This document shows, one piece after another, positions 54,072 through 62,340 of a DNA stretch of 64,000 nucleotides. Source of the stretch: Planctomycetota bacterium (GTDB taxonomy: Bacteria > Planctomycetota > Phycisphaerae > Phycisphaerales > UBA1924); the NCBI GenBank assembly GCA_018968885.1, contig JAGWZK010000002.1, positions 1 to 64,000 of the forward strand, written 5' to 3'. The translations under genes and the position numbers were made by a program. Every line of letters starts with the position of its first letter. The first letter of the stretch is position 1. Under the pieces are notes generated by a model. It did no database searches, was not told the origin of the DNA, and worked only from the letters and a program-made list of their open reading frames with translations.

Positions 54072-56153
54072 ATGGCCATTCCAACACTCACCGACGAACA
54101 AGTCCAATCCATGTCGCGCCTGGAAAAGGACACGTGGTGGCTGAAGAACGTCTTCCGGGGCAACATGCCCCAGCTCACCCTCCGCTCCGCCCTCACCGGC
54201 TTCCTCCTCGGAGGTGTCCTCTCTGCCACCAACCTGTACGTCGGCGCCAAAACAGGCTGGACTCTCGGCGTCGGCCTCACCTCCGTCATCCTCGCCTTCG
54301 CCGTCTATCGCGTCATGGCCCGCCTCGGCGCTCGCGACATGACCATCCTCGAAAACAATGCCAGCCAATCCATCGCCACCGCCGCCGGATACATGACCGG
54401 CCCCCTCATCTCAGGCATGGCCGCCTATATGTGGATTGAAAATAAGCCCATGCCTTGGTGGCAGATGTTCTGGTTCAACGTCGTCCTCTCTGTCCTGGGC
54501 GTGCTGGTCGCCTTCCCCATGAAGCGCCGCTTCATCAACGATGAACAACAACCCTTCCCCGAAGGCCGCGCCTGCGGCGTCGTCCTCGACACCCTCTACA
54601 CCTCCTCCGCCAGCGTCGGCATCTTCAAAGCCAAAGCCCTCGCCATCGCTGCCCTCATCGCCGGTTTCGTCTCCTTCATCTCCGGAGAGGCGTATCTCAA
54701 GGCCCTGCACGCCCTCATCCTCACGTTCAAATACGGCACCGGGTTCTTCGACACGATTCTCAATCTCCGCACCAGGTTCATCGCGACCTGCGAGAGCGCC
54801 AAAGACGCCATCACCTCCACTTGGCACCTTCCCCACAATCTCGATCCCGTCTATGCGTGGCTTGCCACCAAGGGTGCCGAACCGAAAATCGCAAACGTCA
54901 CGTTCAAGCAACTCGCTATCAACCCCGCTCTCGACCTCGCCATGTTCGGCGCTGGTGGCCTGATGGGCATCCGATCTGCCGGGTCCATGATGCTCGGCGC
55001 CATCATCAATTTCTTCATCATCGTCCCCTGGATGATCTCCATCGGCGAGATCCTCCCCAAGTCTGGCAGCATCGCCGAGGGCAACGCCGTCTTCGGCCGT
55101 GCCCACATCCTCAATACCTGGGCCCTCTGGTGGGGCATTTCCATGATGGTCACCGCCTCCATGGTTGCCCTCTTTGCAAAGCCCCAGATTTTCGTCGCCG
55201 CCTTCAAAGGTCTTTTCGGTGGCAAGAAAGCCGCGGCGGAAGACCCCGTCCGCCACATCGAAGTGCCACTGTGGATCTCTTGGGCTGGCATGCCCATCGT
55301 CGGCGCGATCGGTGTGTGGATGGCGCACGAGTGGTTCGGCGTGTCATGGATTTTCGGCGCTCTCGCTATCCCCATGATCATCGTCCTCACCCTCATCGCC
55401 GCCAGCAGCACGGCCCTCACCGGCATCACTCCCACCGGCTCTCTCTCCAAGATCCCTCAGTTCATCTTCGGTGCTGCTGACCCCAAGCACCCCCCCACCA
55501 ACCTCATGACCGGCGTCATGTGCGTCGAAGTCGCCAGCAACGCCAGCAACCTTCTGATGGATATCAAGCCCGGCTACATGCTCGGCGGCAAGCCCCGCCA
55601 TCAGGCCATCGGCCACATCATCGGCATCGTCGCCGGCTCACTGGCTTCGACACCTCTCTTCTTCGCCCTCTTCATGAAGGGGTACAACCCCGCCGTCGCC
55701 GCCACCGATCCCAATCACCTTCAGAACGCGATGGTCACCGAGCAGTTCGTCTTCCCCTCCGCCGTGCAGTGGAAGGGCGTCTCCGAACTCGTCACTAGCA
55801 TTTTCGGCGGCACCGGCGGCACACTCCTCACCCAGTCCATCATCATCTCGATGGTCGTCGCCGCCGTCGTCGGCCTCATCTTCGAGGTCACTCGCATCAT
55901 CACCAAGAACAAGTTCCCCCTCTCACCCCTCGCCATCGGCCTGGGTGTCGTGGTTCCCTTCGAATCCTCACTCGCCATGTTCGCAGGTGCCGCGTTCTTT
56001 ACGCTCATGCACAAGCTCTACCACAACCTCAAGGAATCTCGCGGCAACCTCCTCTGGATCCAGACCCACGAACCCATCTGCGCAGGCATCATCGCCGGCG
56101 CCGCCCTCGTCGGCATCGGCGATGTACTGGTGAAAGTGTTTGTATTGAAGTGA
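54072..56153 (+). CDS. OPT-family oligopeptide transporter
   Basis: 693 residues with about fourteen or more hydrophobic helices. OPT transporters move small peptides or metal chelates with protons. Bacterial OPT hallmarks are TLRSALTGFLLGGVLSATNL, DMTILENNASQSIATAAGY, the cytoplasmic loop DEQQPFPEGRACG, GITPTGSLSKIP and, near the end, PFESSLAMFAGAAF. Length is normal for the family. Residues marking peptide versus iron-siderophore specificity cannot be judged by eye. A good promoter precedes it, and a bidirectional hairpin follows. Confidence 0.92.
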   Translation: MAIPTLTDEQVQSMSRLEKDTWWLKNVFRGNMPQLTLRSALTGFLLGGVLSATNLYVGAKTGWTLGVGLTSVILAFAVYRVMARLGARDMTILENNASQSIATAAGYMTGPLISGMAAYMWIENKPMPWWQMFWFNVVLSVLGVLVAFPMKRRFINDEQQPFPEGRACGVVLDTLYTSSASVGIFKAKALAIAALIAGFVSFISGEAYLKALHALILTFKYGTGFFDTILNLRTRFIATCESAKDAITSTWHLPHNLDPVYAWLATKGAEPKIANVTFKQLAINPALDLAMFGAGGLMGIRSAGSMMLGAIINFFIIVPWMISIGEILPKSGSIAEGNAVFGRAHILNTWALWWGISMMVTASMVALFAKPQIFVAAFKGLFGGKKAAAEDPVRHIEVPLWISWAGMPIVGAIGVWMAHEWFGVSWIFGALAIPMIIVLTLIAASSTALTGITPTGSLSKIPQFIFGAADPKHPPTNLMTGVMCVEVASNASNLLMDIKPGYMLGGKPRHQAIGHIIGIVAGSLASTPLFFALFMKGYNPAVAATDPNHLQNAMVTEQFVFPSAVQWKGVSELVTSIFGGTGGTLLTQSIIISMVVAAVVGLIFEVTRIITKNKFPLSPLAIGLGVVVPFESSLAMFAGAAFFTLMHKLYHNLKESRGNLLWIQTHEPICAGIIAGAALVGIGDVLVKVFVLK

Positions 56154-56163
56154 AAAGGCAAAT

Positions 56164-56197
56164 GGGTCGCATCATTCAGAAATGACCGATGCGACCC
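56164..56197. terminator. Bidirectional hairpin between OPT transporter and GDP-fucose synthase
   Basis: GGGTCGCATC (56164-56173) pairs perfectly with GATGCGACCC (56188-56197). T-containing runs lie on both sides (CATTCCTT rightward, ATTTGCCTTTTC leftward). It serves both converging genes. Confidence 0.7.
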
Positions 56198-56215
56198 CAT
56201 TCCTTCGGTGACGAC

Positions 56216-57187
56216 TTATGAATTCGCCCGATACCACTCGATCGTGCGCTTCAGTCCTTCTTCAAAACCGACCTGCGCCTTCCAACCCAGCAATCGCTCG
56301 GCCTTATCCGTCGCCAGGCACCGTCGCGGCTGGCCGTCCGGCTTGGTGCTGTCCCACACGATGCCGCCCTTGAATCCCGTGAGTTTCACGATCAACTCCA
56401 CCAGATCCTTGATCTTGATCTCAAACCCCGCGCCCAGGTTGATCGGGTCTGGATTGTCCATCGCCTCCGCCGCACGGACAATGCCTTCACCTGCATCATC
56501 CACATACAGGAATTCGCGCGAGGCCGAGCCGGTACCCCAGCACACGATCTCCTTGTCGCCACGCTTCTGCGCCTCGACGCACTTGCGGATCAGCGCGGGG
56601 ATCACATGGCTGGAGTTCAAGTCGAAATTGTCATGCGGGCCGTACAGATTCACCGGCAGTACATACGCGCTGCGGAATCCGTACTGCAACTTGTACGCAT
56701 CCAGCATCTGCCACGCGGCTTTCTTCGCCACGCCGTACGGCGCATTGGTCTCTTCCGGATATCCGTTCCAAAGTTCATCCTCTCGGAATGGCACGGGCGT
56801 GAATTTGGGATAGGCGCAAATCGTGCCCACTTGCACAAACGTGCCGCCACGCTGATGCAGGCCATCCAGCCGCGCATGCTCGATCAGGTGCAGGGCCATC
56901 GCCATATTGGCAAAGAAGTAGCGTCCCGGGTTGGCGCGATTGGCGCCGATCCCCCCCACCTCCGCCGCGAGATGGATCACCGCATCGACCTTGTGAGGGG
57001 CAAACGCCGTGCGGATCAGCCTCGCCACATCCGGCTCGCTGGTCAGATCGCACTCTGCCTTGCGAGGAATGACGATCTCTTTCACTCCACGCTCGCGCAG
57101 CTTCTGGCACACCACGCGGCCCAAAAATCCGGCTCCGCCTGTCACGACGACTCGCTTGCCAGCCAACGGTGAAGATGCACTTGCCAT
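56216..57187 (-). CDS. fcl: GDP-L-fucose synthase
   Basis: 323 residues. Epimerase/reductase that turns GDP-4-keto-6-deoxy-mannose into GDP-L-fucose for surface polysaccharide. Extended SDR features: [14 protein letters not shown] (NADP site), [27 protein letters not shown], catalytic Tyr/Lys in [13 protein letters not shown], and [18 protein letters not shown], which is typical of the GMER group. The companion GDP-mannose dehydratase (gmd) is not in the window. ATG at 57187. Confidence 0.92.
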   Translation of the reverse strand: MASASSPLAGKRVVVTGGAGFLGRVVCQKLRERGVKEIVIPRKAECDLTSEPDVARLIRTAFAPHKVDAVIHLAAEVGGIGANRANPGRYFFANMAMALHLIEHARLDGLHQRGGTFVQVGTICAYPKFTPVPFREDELWNGYPEETNAPYGVAKKAAWQMLDAYKLQYGFRSAYVLPVNLYGPHDNFDLNSSHVIPALIRKCVEAQKRGDKEIVCWGTGSASREFLYVDDAGEGIVRAAEAMDNPDPINLGAGFEIKIKDLVELIVKLTGFKGGIVWDSTKPDGQPRRCLATDKAERLLGWKAQVGFEEGLKRTIEWYRANS

Positions 57188-57285
57188 GAACGGGGGACTC
57201 CAAGATTGACCAGTTCCACAGACCCGAAACCGGGCATGACTTTATCGGCTGGAATTGAGATGGCATGGAGCGGGTCTGGGGTGCC

Positions 57286-57322
57286 AAAAAAGCCGGCCCC
57301 GGTGAGTGCTCCGGGGCCGGCT
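57286..57322 (-). terminator. Second terminator downstream of the GC-dockerin gene
   Basis: AGCCGGCCCCGG (57291-57302) pairs perfectly with CCGGGGCCGGCT (57311-57322), a 12-bp stem. Read leftward it runs straight into TTTTTT. It lies about 140 bases past the leftward stop and 99 bases before fcl, acting as a backstop. Confidence 0.85.
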
Positions 57323-57414
57323 CAGGTCCTGCCGCGGTGCGGCGGCAGGCGTATCCACAGAGGGTCAGACATCACCGCAGCGGAATCGGACCTGACCCAC
57401 TCCCGGCCAAAAGC

Positions 57415-57440
57415 GAAAAACCCGGACCTGCGTCCGGGTT
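57415..57440 (-). terminator. First terminator of the GC-dockerin gene
   Basis: AACCCGGAC (57419-57427) pairs perfectly with GTCCGGGTT (57432-57440) over a CTGC loop; TTTTTCGC follows leftward. It begins 24 bases past the stop of the gene at 57465. Confidence 0.85.
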
Positions 57441-57464
57441 GGGAAAATCATAATGCGTAACCGT

Positions 57465-58502
57465 TCAGACGCAGCCGCTGGAGAAATCGGCCACGAAGTC
57501 CAGGTAATCAAAGAAATCGATCACCTCATCGCGGTTGTAGTCTGCGGAAGGATCATTGGCACTGAACGAAGCGACGAAGTCCAGATAGTCAAAGAAGTCC
57601 ACAGCGCAGTCGCCATTGATGTTGGCGCGACAATCCAGATTGAACCCCTCCACCACCAGAACGCGGTTGCCGCCGCCGAATGTCGAGAAGAGGAAATTGC
57701 CCGTCAGCGGATCGCGCACGCCGCCCTCCGCACCGCCCAGGCCCGTCACAAACGCTCGACGCGTGCTGGGAATCGGATCCCCATTGCTATCCAACTGATA
57801 GGACGCGACTTGCCCGAAGCCATACTCACTGACCAATGTGCTGGCGACGGGGAACGCTGGGTTGCCGGCACCAACAAACACAATTCCCTCCGGGCCGCCA
57901 CCGATAAAGATCCCCGGCGAAGCCGTGCCAAGCGTGAACAGTCCGGACGTGCCATCCGGTGTGAGGGGAACATCAAACCACTCGCCGCCGCCATAGGTCG
58001 CGACCTTGAAGCGGCCTGCGCCGGGGAACCCCGGCGGGACAAATTGGCATGTTCCCGTGGTGCCGCTGATGCCGATGGTGTTCAGCGAGGTTGTCACGTT
58101 CGGTGCTGAACTTCCCGGCAGAATCTGATGCATCAGGTTGGTGGGATAGGTGGCCACAAAGATCGTGTTGTTCGGTGCGATCGCAAGTCCACCATCCAGA
58201 TTTGGCGCTGAGCAATACACAGCCGCACTTCCCGAAAAGCCGGTGATGACATTCCCCGCGCCGCGCGTGATGGCAATCGTGAACAACTCGGCGGTACCGC
58301 CATTTGCCGCGCCTCCGATCAGCATCACATTGGGATTGCCGGGGAGAAAGTTGATGCCACCCAGATTGGCCGGCACACCCGGAGGAGCCCCCAAGTCGCG
58401 GATCGTGTAGCACCCTTGATAGAAGGGGGCAATCTGCTGACCCCACACTGTGGAAGCAATCACACCTGCCGCGAGTGCGGCGACCATGCATGAAGTTCTC
58501 AT
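57465..58502 (-). CDS. Exported GC-type dockerin protein (copy 2)
   Basis: 345 residues from the ATG at 58502, which has GGAGG 7 bases upstream. Signal peptide VAALAAGVIASTVWG. The main domain looks like a beta-propeller or beta-rich surface domain (NLGGINFLPGNPNVMLIGG, GGGPEGIVFVGAG), with no recognised enzyme motif. C-terminal dockerin-like pair: ANINGDCAVDFFDYLDFV and DYNRDEVIDFFDYLDFV, ending DFSSGCV. The tail matches that of the protein at 25602-26996, so both should use the same sorting or binding partner. Confidence 0.85.
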   Translation of the reverse strand: MRTSCMVAALAAGVIASTVWGQQIAPFYQGCYTIRDLGAPPGVPANLGGINFLPGNPNVMLIGGAANGGTAELFTIAITRGAGNVITGFSGSAAVYCSAPNLDGGLAIAPNNTIFVATYPTNLMHQILPGSSAPNVTTSLNTIGISGTTGTCQFVPPGFPGAGRFKVATYGGGEWFDVPLTPDGTSGLFTLGTASPGIFIGGGPEGIVFVGAGNPAFPVASTLVSEYGFGQVASYQLDSNGDPIPSTRRAFVTGLGGAEGGVRDPLTGNFLFSTFGGGNRVLVVEGFNLDCRANINGDCAVDFFDYLDFVASFSANDPSADYNRDEVIDFFDYLDFVADFSSGCV

Positions 58503-58653
58503 TTGAATCCCTCCGTAAGCCGGACACGCGTCTGGTGCCACTCGGTACGATACCTTACCACCGGGTGCAAGCCCCGACACCAAACATGTAGCCCTGGATG
58601 TGCGATTATCTGAAAGGAAATCGCGGGATAGCAACTATCGGACGTGAGGTCGC

Positions 58654-59628
58654 TCACCGAGAAGAGTCAGCGGCCTTGGTTTTGGGGCTGGTGCGCGCGG
58701 GGCGCAGCTCATCGGCATCTGGCAAAAGACCCTTCCAGTTGCCATCAAAGATGGGGGCTCGGGTGGCCTGGGGGCGTGTGAAGGAATCGGCCCAGACCGA
58801 AGAAAGCGCGGTATCGGTCAGACGCAACCGGGCCGAAGCGATGAATGGTTCGATTGGCGTGGCCTCGGCGGAGATGGACTTGAGCAGCCACGCTTCGTTC
58901 GCATGCAGACCGAAAGACCTGGTGGCAGAACGCGATGCGATGCCACTTTGCGATGCCATGGTGGGAATCAGATCCGTGGAGAGATTCACTTCTGGACGAA
59001 CACCGCCAAGAGAAAGCTGTGCAGAAGCATTCAGCGTTTCGCGGCGAGGAGTCGCTGAGGTCACGGGCACAGCCGGGATCGAAGCGGCGACAGCACGATC
59101 GGGTGAAGCGATCGCAGGCGCAGACACCGGCGCCGGTGCTGCGGTAGAGCGAGTGGCGACGGTCATGCCAGCGGGATCTTTCCAACCGGGGAAGAAGCGA
59201 TCCGCAGCGACCACCGAGATCAGCAACGCGGCGGCGGATCCGACGAGAATCCAGCGCTGACGACGGATGGCGCGGGCTTCGCCAGCGGAGACGAAGGGGC
59301 GCTCGGCCTGCACCGCGGCGAGAATGGCCGCTTTGCGATCACGATCCGGAATCGGCGAGATGGGAACCTCGGCGGTGAGAAGATTCATGCCACTGAGGAG
59401 CATGCCGGTGGTGCGGAGTTCGCGTGACAGATCGGGGTAGCGCTTGCAGAGAGATTCAAATTCGGCCTTGGAATCCGCGGCTAATTCGCCATCGAGGTGC
59501 TGATTCCAGAGTTTTTCCAGGCGAGCGCGCTCGACGCGCACTGTGCGCGCGGCGGCATCCTGCAACTGATTGGTGCGATAGTCGGACGTCTTTTTGGAAG
59601 GATCCGGTTGGAAAGATGGTGTGTTCAT
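58654..59628 (-). CDS. Probable membrane anti-sigma factor
   Basis: 324 residues. A cytoplasmic helical N-terminus (about 1-110, LWNQHLDGELAADSKAEF resembles the sigma-binding helices of anti-sigma factors, without the zinc HxxxCxxC), one membrane helix (WILVGSAAALLISVVAA, about 125-145) and an Ala/Pro/Ser-rich outer part. Its start overlaps the stop of the ECF sigma gene (ATGA, 59625-59628), which is the main reason for the call. Sequence evidence alone is weak. Confidence 0.65.
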   Translation of the reverse strand: MNTPSFQPDPSKKTSDYRTNQLQDAAARTVRVERARLEKLWNQHLDGELAADSKAEFESLCKRYPDLSRELRTTGMLLSGMNLLTAEVPISPIPDRDRKAAILAAVQAERPFVSAGEARAIRRQRWILVGSAAALLISVVAADRFFPGWKDPAGMTVATRSTAAPAPVSAPAIASPDRAVAASIPAVPVTSATPRRETLNASAQLSLGGVRPEVNLSTDLIPTMASQSGIASRSATRSFGLHANEAWLLKSISAEATPIEPFIASARLRLTDTALSSVWADSFTRPQATRAPIFDGNWKGLLPDADELRPARTSPKTKAADSSR

Positions 59629-60251
59629 GACCACGCCTCCGCGACGACTTTGGAAAGTTCGGGACTGCTGGTGAGTACCTCGCGCATCTTGCCGCGAGCG
59701 CGGTGAAGATGGCTTTTGACAGTTCCCTCTGGGATATCAAGATGCTGCGCGATGAGCCAGATTGGCCATTCGTGCTGGTGAAAGAGAATCAGGACTTCGC
59801 GTTGAACAAATGGCAGTTGCATCAGTGCCTGCTGTAACGCGTCTTTGAGGTGATTATTGCATTCGCTCTCATCTGCGCTGAGTCCGCTGCGTGTGATGCC
59901 ACTGCGGACGATGGGGCAGGGATCACCGGCGTGCTCGCCACCACTGGCCGCCATATCCACCGCATCGCTGCTGAAGCGCGGCGACATCTTGGCGGACATA
60001 TTCAGATACACACGCTTGGCGATGGTGAAGAGCCAGGTGGAGAAACGGAACTTGGGATCGAAGCGATCCAAGTGAGTGAGCGCGCGAATGAACGCCTCTT
60101 GCACAACGTCTTCGGCGACGTGCGGTCGACCAGTGAGACGGACGAGATAGGCGTAGAGAGATTTCTGATGCGCATCGATGAGCTGCGATGCCGCAGCACG
60201 GCTGCCAGCGGCGGCTTTGAGGATGATGCGTTGTTCCTCATCGCGGGTCAT
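59625..60251 (-). CDS. ECF-family RNA polymerase sigma factor
   Basis: 208 residues from the ATG at 60251. Region 2 (about 20-90: LYAYLVRLTGRPHVAEDVV, QEAFIRALTHLDRF, KFRFSTWLFTIAKRVYLN) binds core and the -10; region 4 (about 140-195: ALMQLPFVQREVLILFHQHE, IAQHLDIPEGTVKSHLHRAR) binds the -35. The linker is long and acidic. It is coupled to the following gene, presumably its anti-sigma factor. Target genes are unknown. The upstream extension of the frame to 60425 crosses heptamer repeats and is not used. Confidence 0.9.
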   Translation of the reverse strand: MTRDEEQRIILKAAAGSRAAASQLIDAHQKSLYAYLVRLTGRPHVAEDVVQEAFIRALTHLDRFDPKFRFSTWLFTIAKRVYLNMSAKMSPRFSSDAVDMAASGGEHAGDPCPIVRSGITRSGLSADESECNNHLKDALQQALMQLPFVQREVLILFHQHEWPIWLIAQHLDIPEGTVKSHLHRARGKMREVLTSSPELSKVVAEAWS

Positions 60252-60263
60252 GACTGAATCCAG

Positions 60264-60291
60264 AGTGCTGAGTGCGGAGTGCGGAGTACTG
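60264..60291. repeat. Tandem heptamer repeat
   Basis: Four units in exact 7-base phase: AGTGCTG, AGTGCGG, AGTGCGG, AGTACTG. A second array of the same family lies at 62229-62256. Confidence 0.7.
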
Positions 60292-60661
60292 AGAGGGCAC
60301 GATGGAGCCCCCCTGGAATGGTGTACCAGAGAGGGGAGGGGGAGGTTGCGGGAATTGGAGGAAATGTGGGGAAGGGGAGGAGGGGCGGTTCTTGGGGGAG
60401 TGTGTCCGGCATCCCGAAGCGTCACAAAATCTGCAAAATCGCGATATCTGATTCAAATCGGGAGATACCTCCAGACATACATTAGGTTTATGGTCGGATA
60501 ATTTCGGTATCGAAATCCGGAGAAATTGAGCTGATTGAGCCCAACTCCGACATAAATAGAAGGGACGCACGGTGCGTCCTGCCCCACCGTCTGCGGCAAG
60601 CCGGACGGACTAAACCCCCAAAGCGGGAGCTAGTTTATGAAAATGAATTGTTCGGATGAGT

Positions 60662-60871
60662 ATGAAATTCACAAACAAGAAACACATGACAAGACGCGGG
60701 ATTGAGAATGAAACGACTTTTAAATTGAACCGGAAGCTGCTCGCTTGGCTTATCGGTGTCCTGGGATTCTTCGCACTGGTGAAGAGCAATCGACATGAGC
60801 ATTTACCCGAGTGGACAGTACTCTGTGGTGTATTTCAAATGTCGACGAGTTGCTCCAAGCGAAGATACTGA
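60662..60871 (+). CDS. Possible small membrane protein (doubtful)
   Basis: 69 residues in an AT-rich stretch: a basic N-terminus (KFTNKKHMTRRG), one hydrophobic helix (LLAWLIGVLGFFALV) and a polar end. GGATG precedes the ATG. No family is recognised and the codon use does not match its neighbours, so chance is likely. Confidence 0.22.
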   Translation: MKFTNKKHMTRRGIENETTFKLNRKLLAWLIGVLGFFALVKSNRHEHLPEWTVLCGVFQMSTSCSKRRY

Positions 60872-61036
60872 TTACGTCCAATTGTTTCGGTGACGGGTGA
60901 CAGGGGTTTGGTTCGACACACCCGTATGTAGATCAACGAACACACAGGGTCTTTCAAGAGCAAAGACCTTGGCACGAAGACATAGCACCGTTACAGAACC
61001 GCACTGGTCTGGAGACCAGTGCCACCCCATCACCTC

Positions 61037-61210
61037 TTACCGCCCGCCACCTTTGTTCTGGCTGCGGCGCATGGATTTTGCCGCGCCTTTCTGGGCGGAG
61101 CCGCCGCTGGGGCCGCGCCCGCCGGAAGGGCCACCCTTGTCGTTGCCGCCAGCGCGATTGCCGGGGGGAACGGGACCAATGCCGCCTTTACCGCCTGATT
61201 TACCTGCCAT
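61037..61210 (-). CDS. Small Gly/Lys/Arg-rich basic protein (57 residues)
   Basis: ATG at 61210 with GGAG 9 bases upstream, TAA at 61037-61039. The product starts MAGKSGGKGGIGPVPPG, continues with GGPSGGRGPSGG and ends KSMRRSQNKGGGR. It is strongly basic and presumably disordered, like small nucleic-acid-binding or ribosome-associated proteins (THX-like in size), but no family is recognised. Good ribosome-binding site and clean length favour a real gene. Confidence 0.5.
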   Translation of the reverse strand: MAGKSGGKGGIGPVPPGNRAGGNDKGGPSGGRGPSGGSAQKGAAKSMRRSQNKGGGR

Positions 61211-61341
61211 GGGTGGGACTCCGGAAGAAGTGGAAACGTGTGTGCCGCGGCAGATGGTAGGGGAAGAAATGAGTACTCAACGCTGAGGTTGAAGTCGCCC
61301 TGCGCTGTGGCGAGGATTGTGCGCGGCGATGCCACGAAATC

Positions 61342-62337
61342 TCATCTCTTCTGAGATTCAGTGCCATCATGGGTCGGTTGAACCGGTTGCGCTCCGGCGG
61401 ACCACTCGATCATGATGCCGCGGATCTGATCGGTGATGGTGAGCATGGCAGATGAAGGAGTGTGCGCAAGTGGATCGTCGATCAGGGCGATGCGCTCGGG
61501 ATGGGATGTGGTGTCGAGAGCGGGGAGGGAGAGCGAACCCAAGACACCGAGGCGAGCGCGGAGTTGGGAGGGTGTGGATGGTGGTGGAACAGAATCGTTG
61601 CGACCTCGCGGCAGGATGAGGATGATGCCATCGGGCTTGAGGGCCAGGAGTGATTCGGCATCGAGCTCGATGAAAGGGCTGCCGGCAGAGATTGCGGGAG
61701 TGGCACCGAGCACTTCGAGGATCTGGTGATGAAAGCTGCCGGGGCCGAGGGCGGCGGGGGGAGAGATGGAGGCGAGGAGGAGAATGCGACCAGCACTCTT
61801 GAAGACCGGATTTGCAGGCGTCAGCCCTGTTGCGGGGCCGGTTGCCGACCCTTTTGCGGGCCATGTCGCGACCATGCGATCTGCCAATGGGCATGGAGAG
61901 CCGAGAGGGGCGAAGGTGGCGTGAAGATCACGCGTGGTTCGTTGAATGTCATCGAGAGTGAGGATGGAGTAGTTGGTGACGGTCCACTTGTGCTGCGTGG
62001 CGAGGGTGGAGAGTTTGGAAGGAATACCACTGCCGAGTTGCAGGAGGATGTGAGAGGGATTGAGCGTGAGCAGAGTTTCGTAGTTCAGACCTTGTTGATC
62101 TCCGGCGACGGGCAGCGAAGGGGAGAGGGCAAGGTCGTAGCCATGGCGGCCGACGATGGAGGATTCGAAGCCGAGATCTTTGAGTGTGACGGCGAGGGCG
62201 GGAGAGAGACAGACGATGCGAGGTGAAGAGTGCTGAGTGCTGGGTGCTGCGTGCTGAGGCGGAGGGGAGCGATCACAGGCGGAAATGAGAACGAGGCAGG
62301 GTAGAAGAAGCAGAAGATGGAGAATGCGGAGTGGCAT
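61342..62337 (-). CDS. Periplasmic-binding lipoprotein of the BtuF/TroA-like type
   Basis: 331 residues. Lipoprotein signal peptide with lipobox LISAC, then a linker encoded by the heptamer repeat (QHAAPSTQHSS). The binding fold follows: RIVCLSPALAVTLKDLGFE, IVGRHGYD, LNYETLLTLNPSHILLQLG, and a second lobe with ESLLALKPDGIILI. This resembles the helical-backbone receptors for cobalamin, haem or siderophores. No ABC permease or ATPase is beside it. The next gene upstream ends 3 bases before its start, so they are probably one transcript. Confidence 0.75.
   Translation of the reverse strand: MPLRILHLLLLLPCLVLISACDRSPPPQHAAPSTQHSSPRIVCLSPALAVTLKDLGFESSIVGRHGYDLALSPSLPVAGDQQGLNYETLLTLNPSHILLQLGSGIPSKLSTLATQHKWTVTNYSILTLDDIQRTTRDLHATFAPLGSPCPLADRMVATWPAKGSATGPATGLTPANPVFKSAGRILLLASISPPAALGPGSFHHQILEVLGATPAISAGSPFIELDAESLLALKPDGIILILPRGRNDSVPPPSTPSQLRARLGVLGSLSLPALDTTSHPERIALIDDPLAHTPSSAMLTITDQIRGIMIEWSAGAQPVQPTHDGTESQKR
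62229..62256. repeat. Tandem heptamer repeat inside a lipoprotein linker
   Basis: Four units in phase: AGTGCTG, AGTGCTG, GGTGCTG, CGTGCTG. It lies in the linker of the binding lipoprotein and encodes part of its Ser/Gln/His-rich spacer. The same unit occurs at 60264-60291. Confidence 0.65.
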
Positions 62338-62340
62338 GGC

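Larger units (their letters stand above)
60252..61036. other. 785-base gene-poor region upstream of the ECF sigma gene
   Basis: Contains heptamer repeats (60264-60291), a GA-rich stretch, a run of AT-rich sequence, two GC-rich hairpins (60563-60608) and one doubtful small frame (60662-60871). It is unlike its surroundings in composition. Confidence 0.5.
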
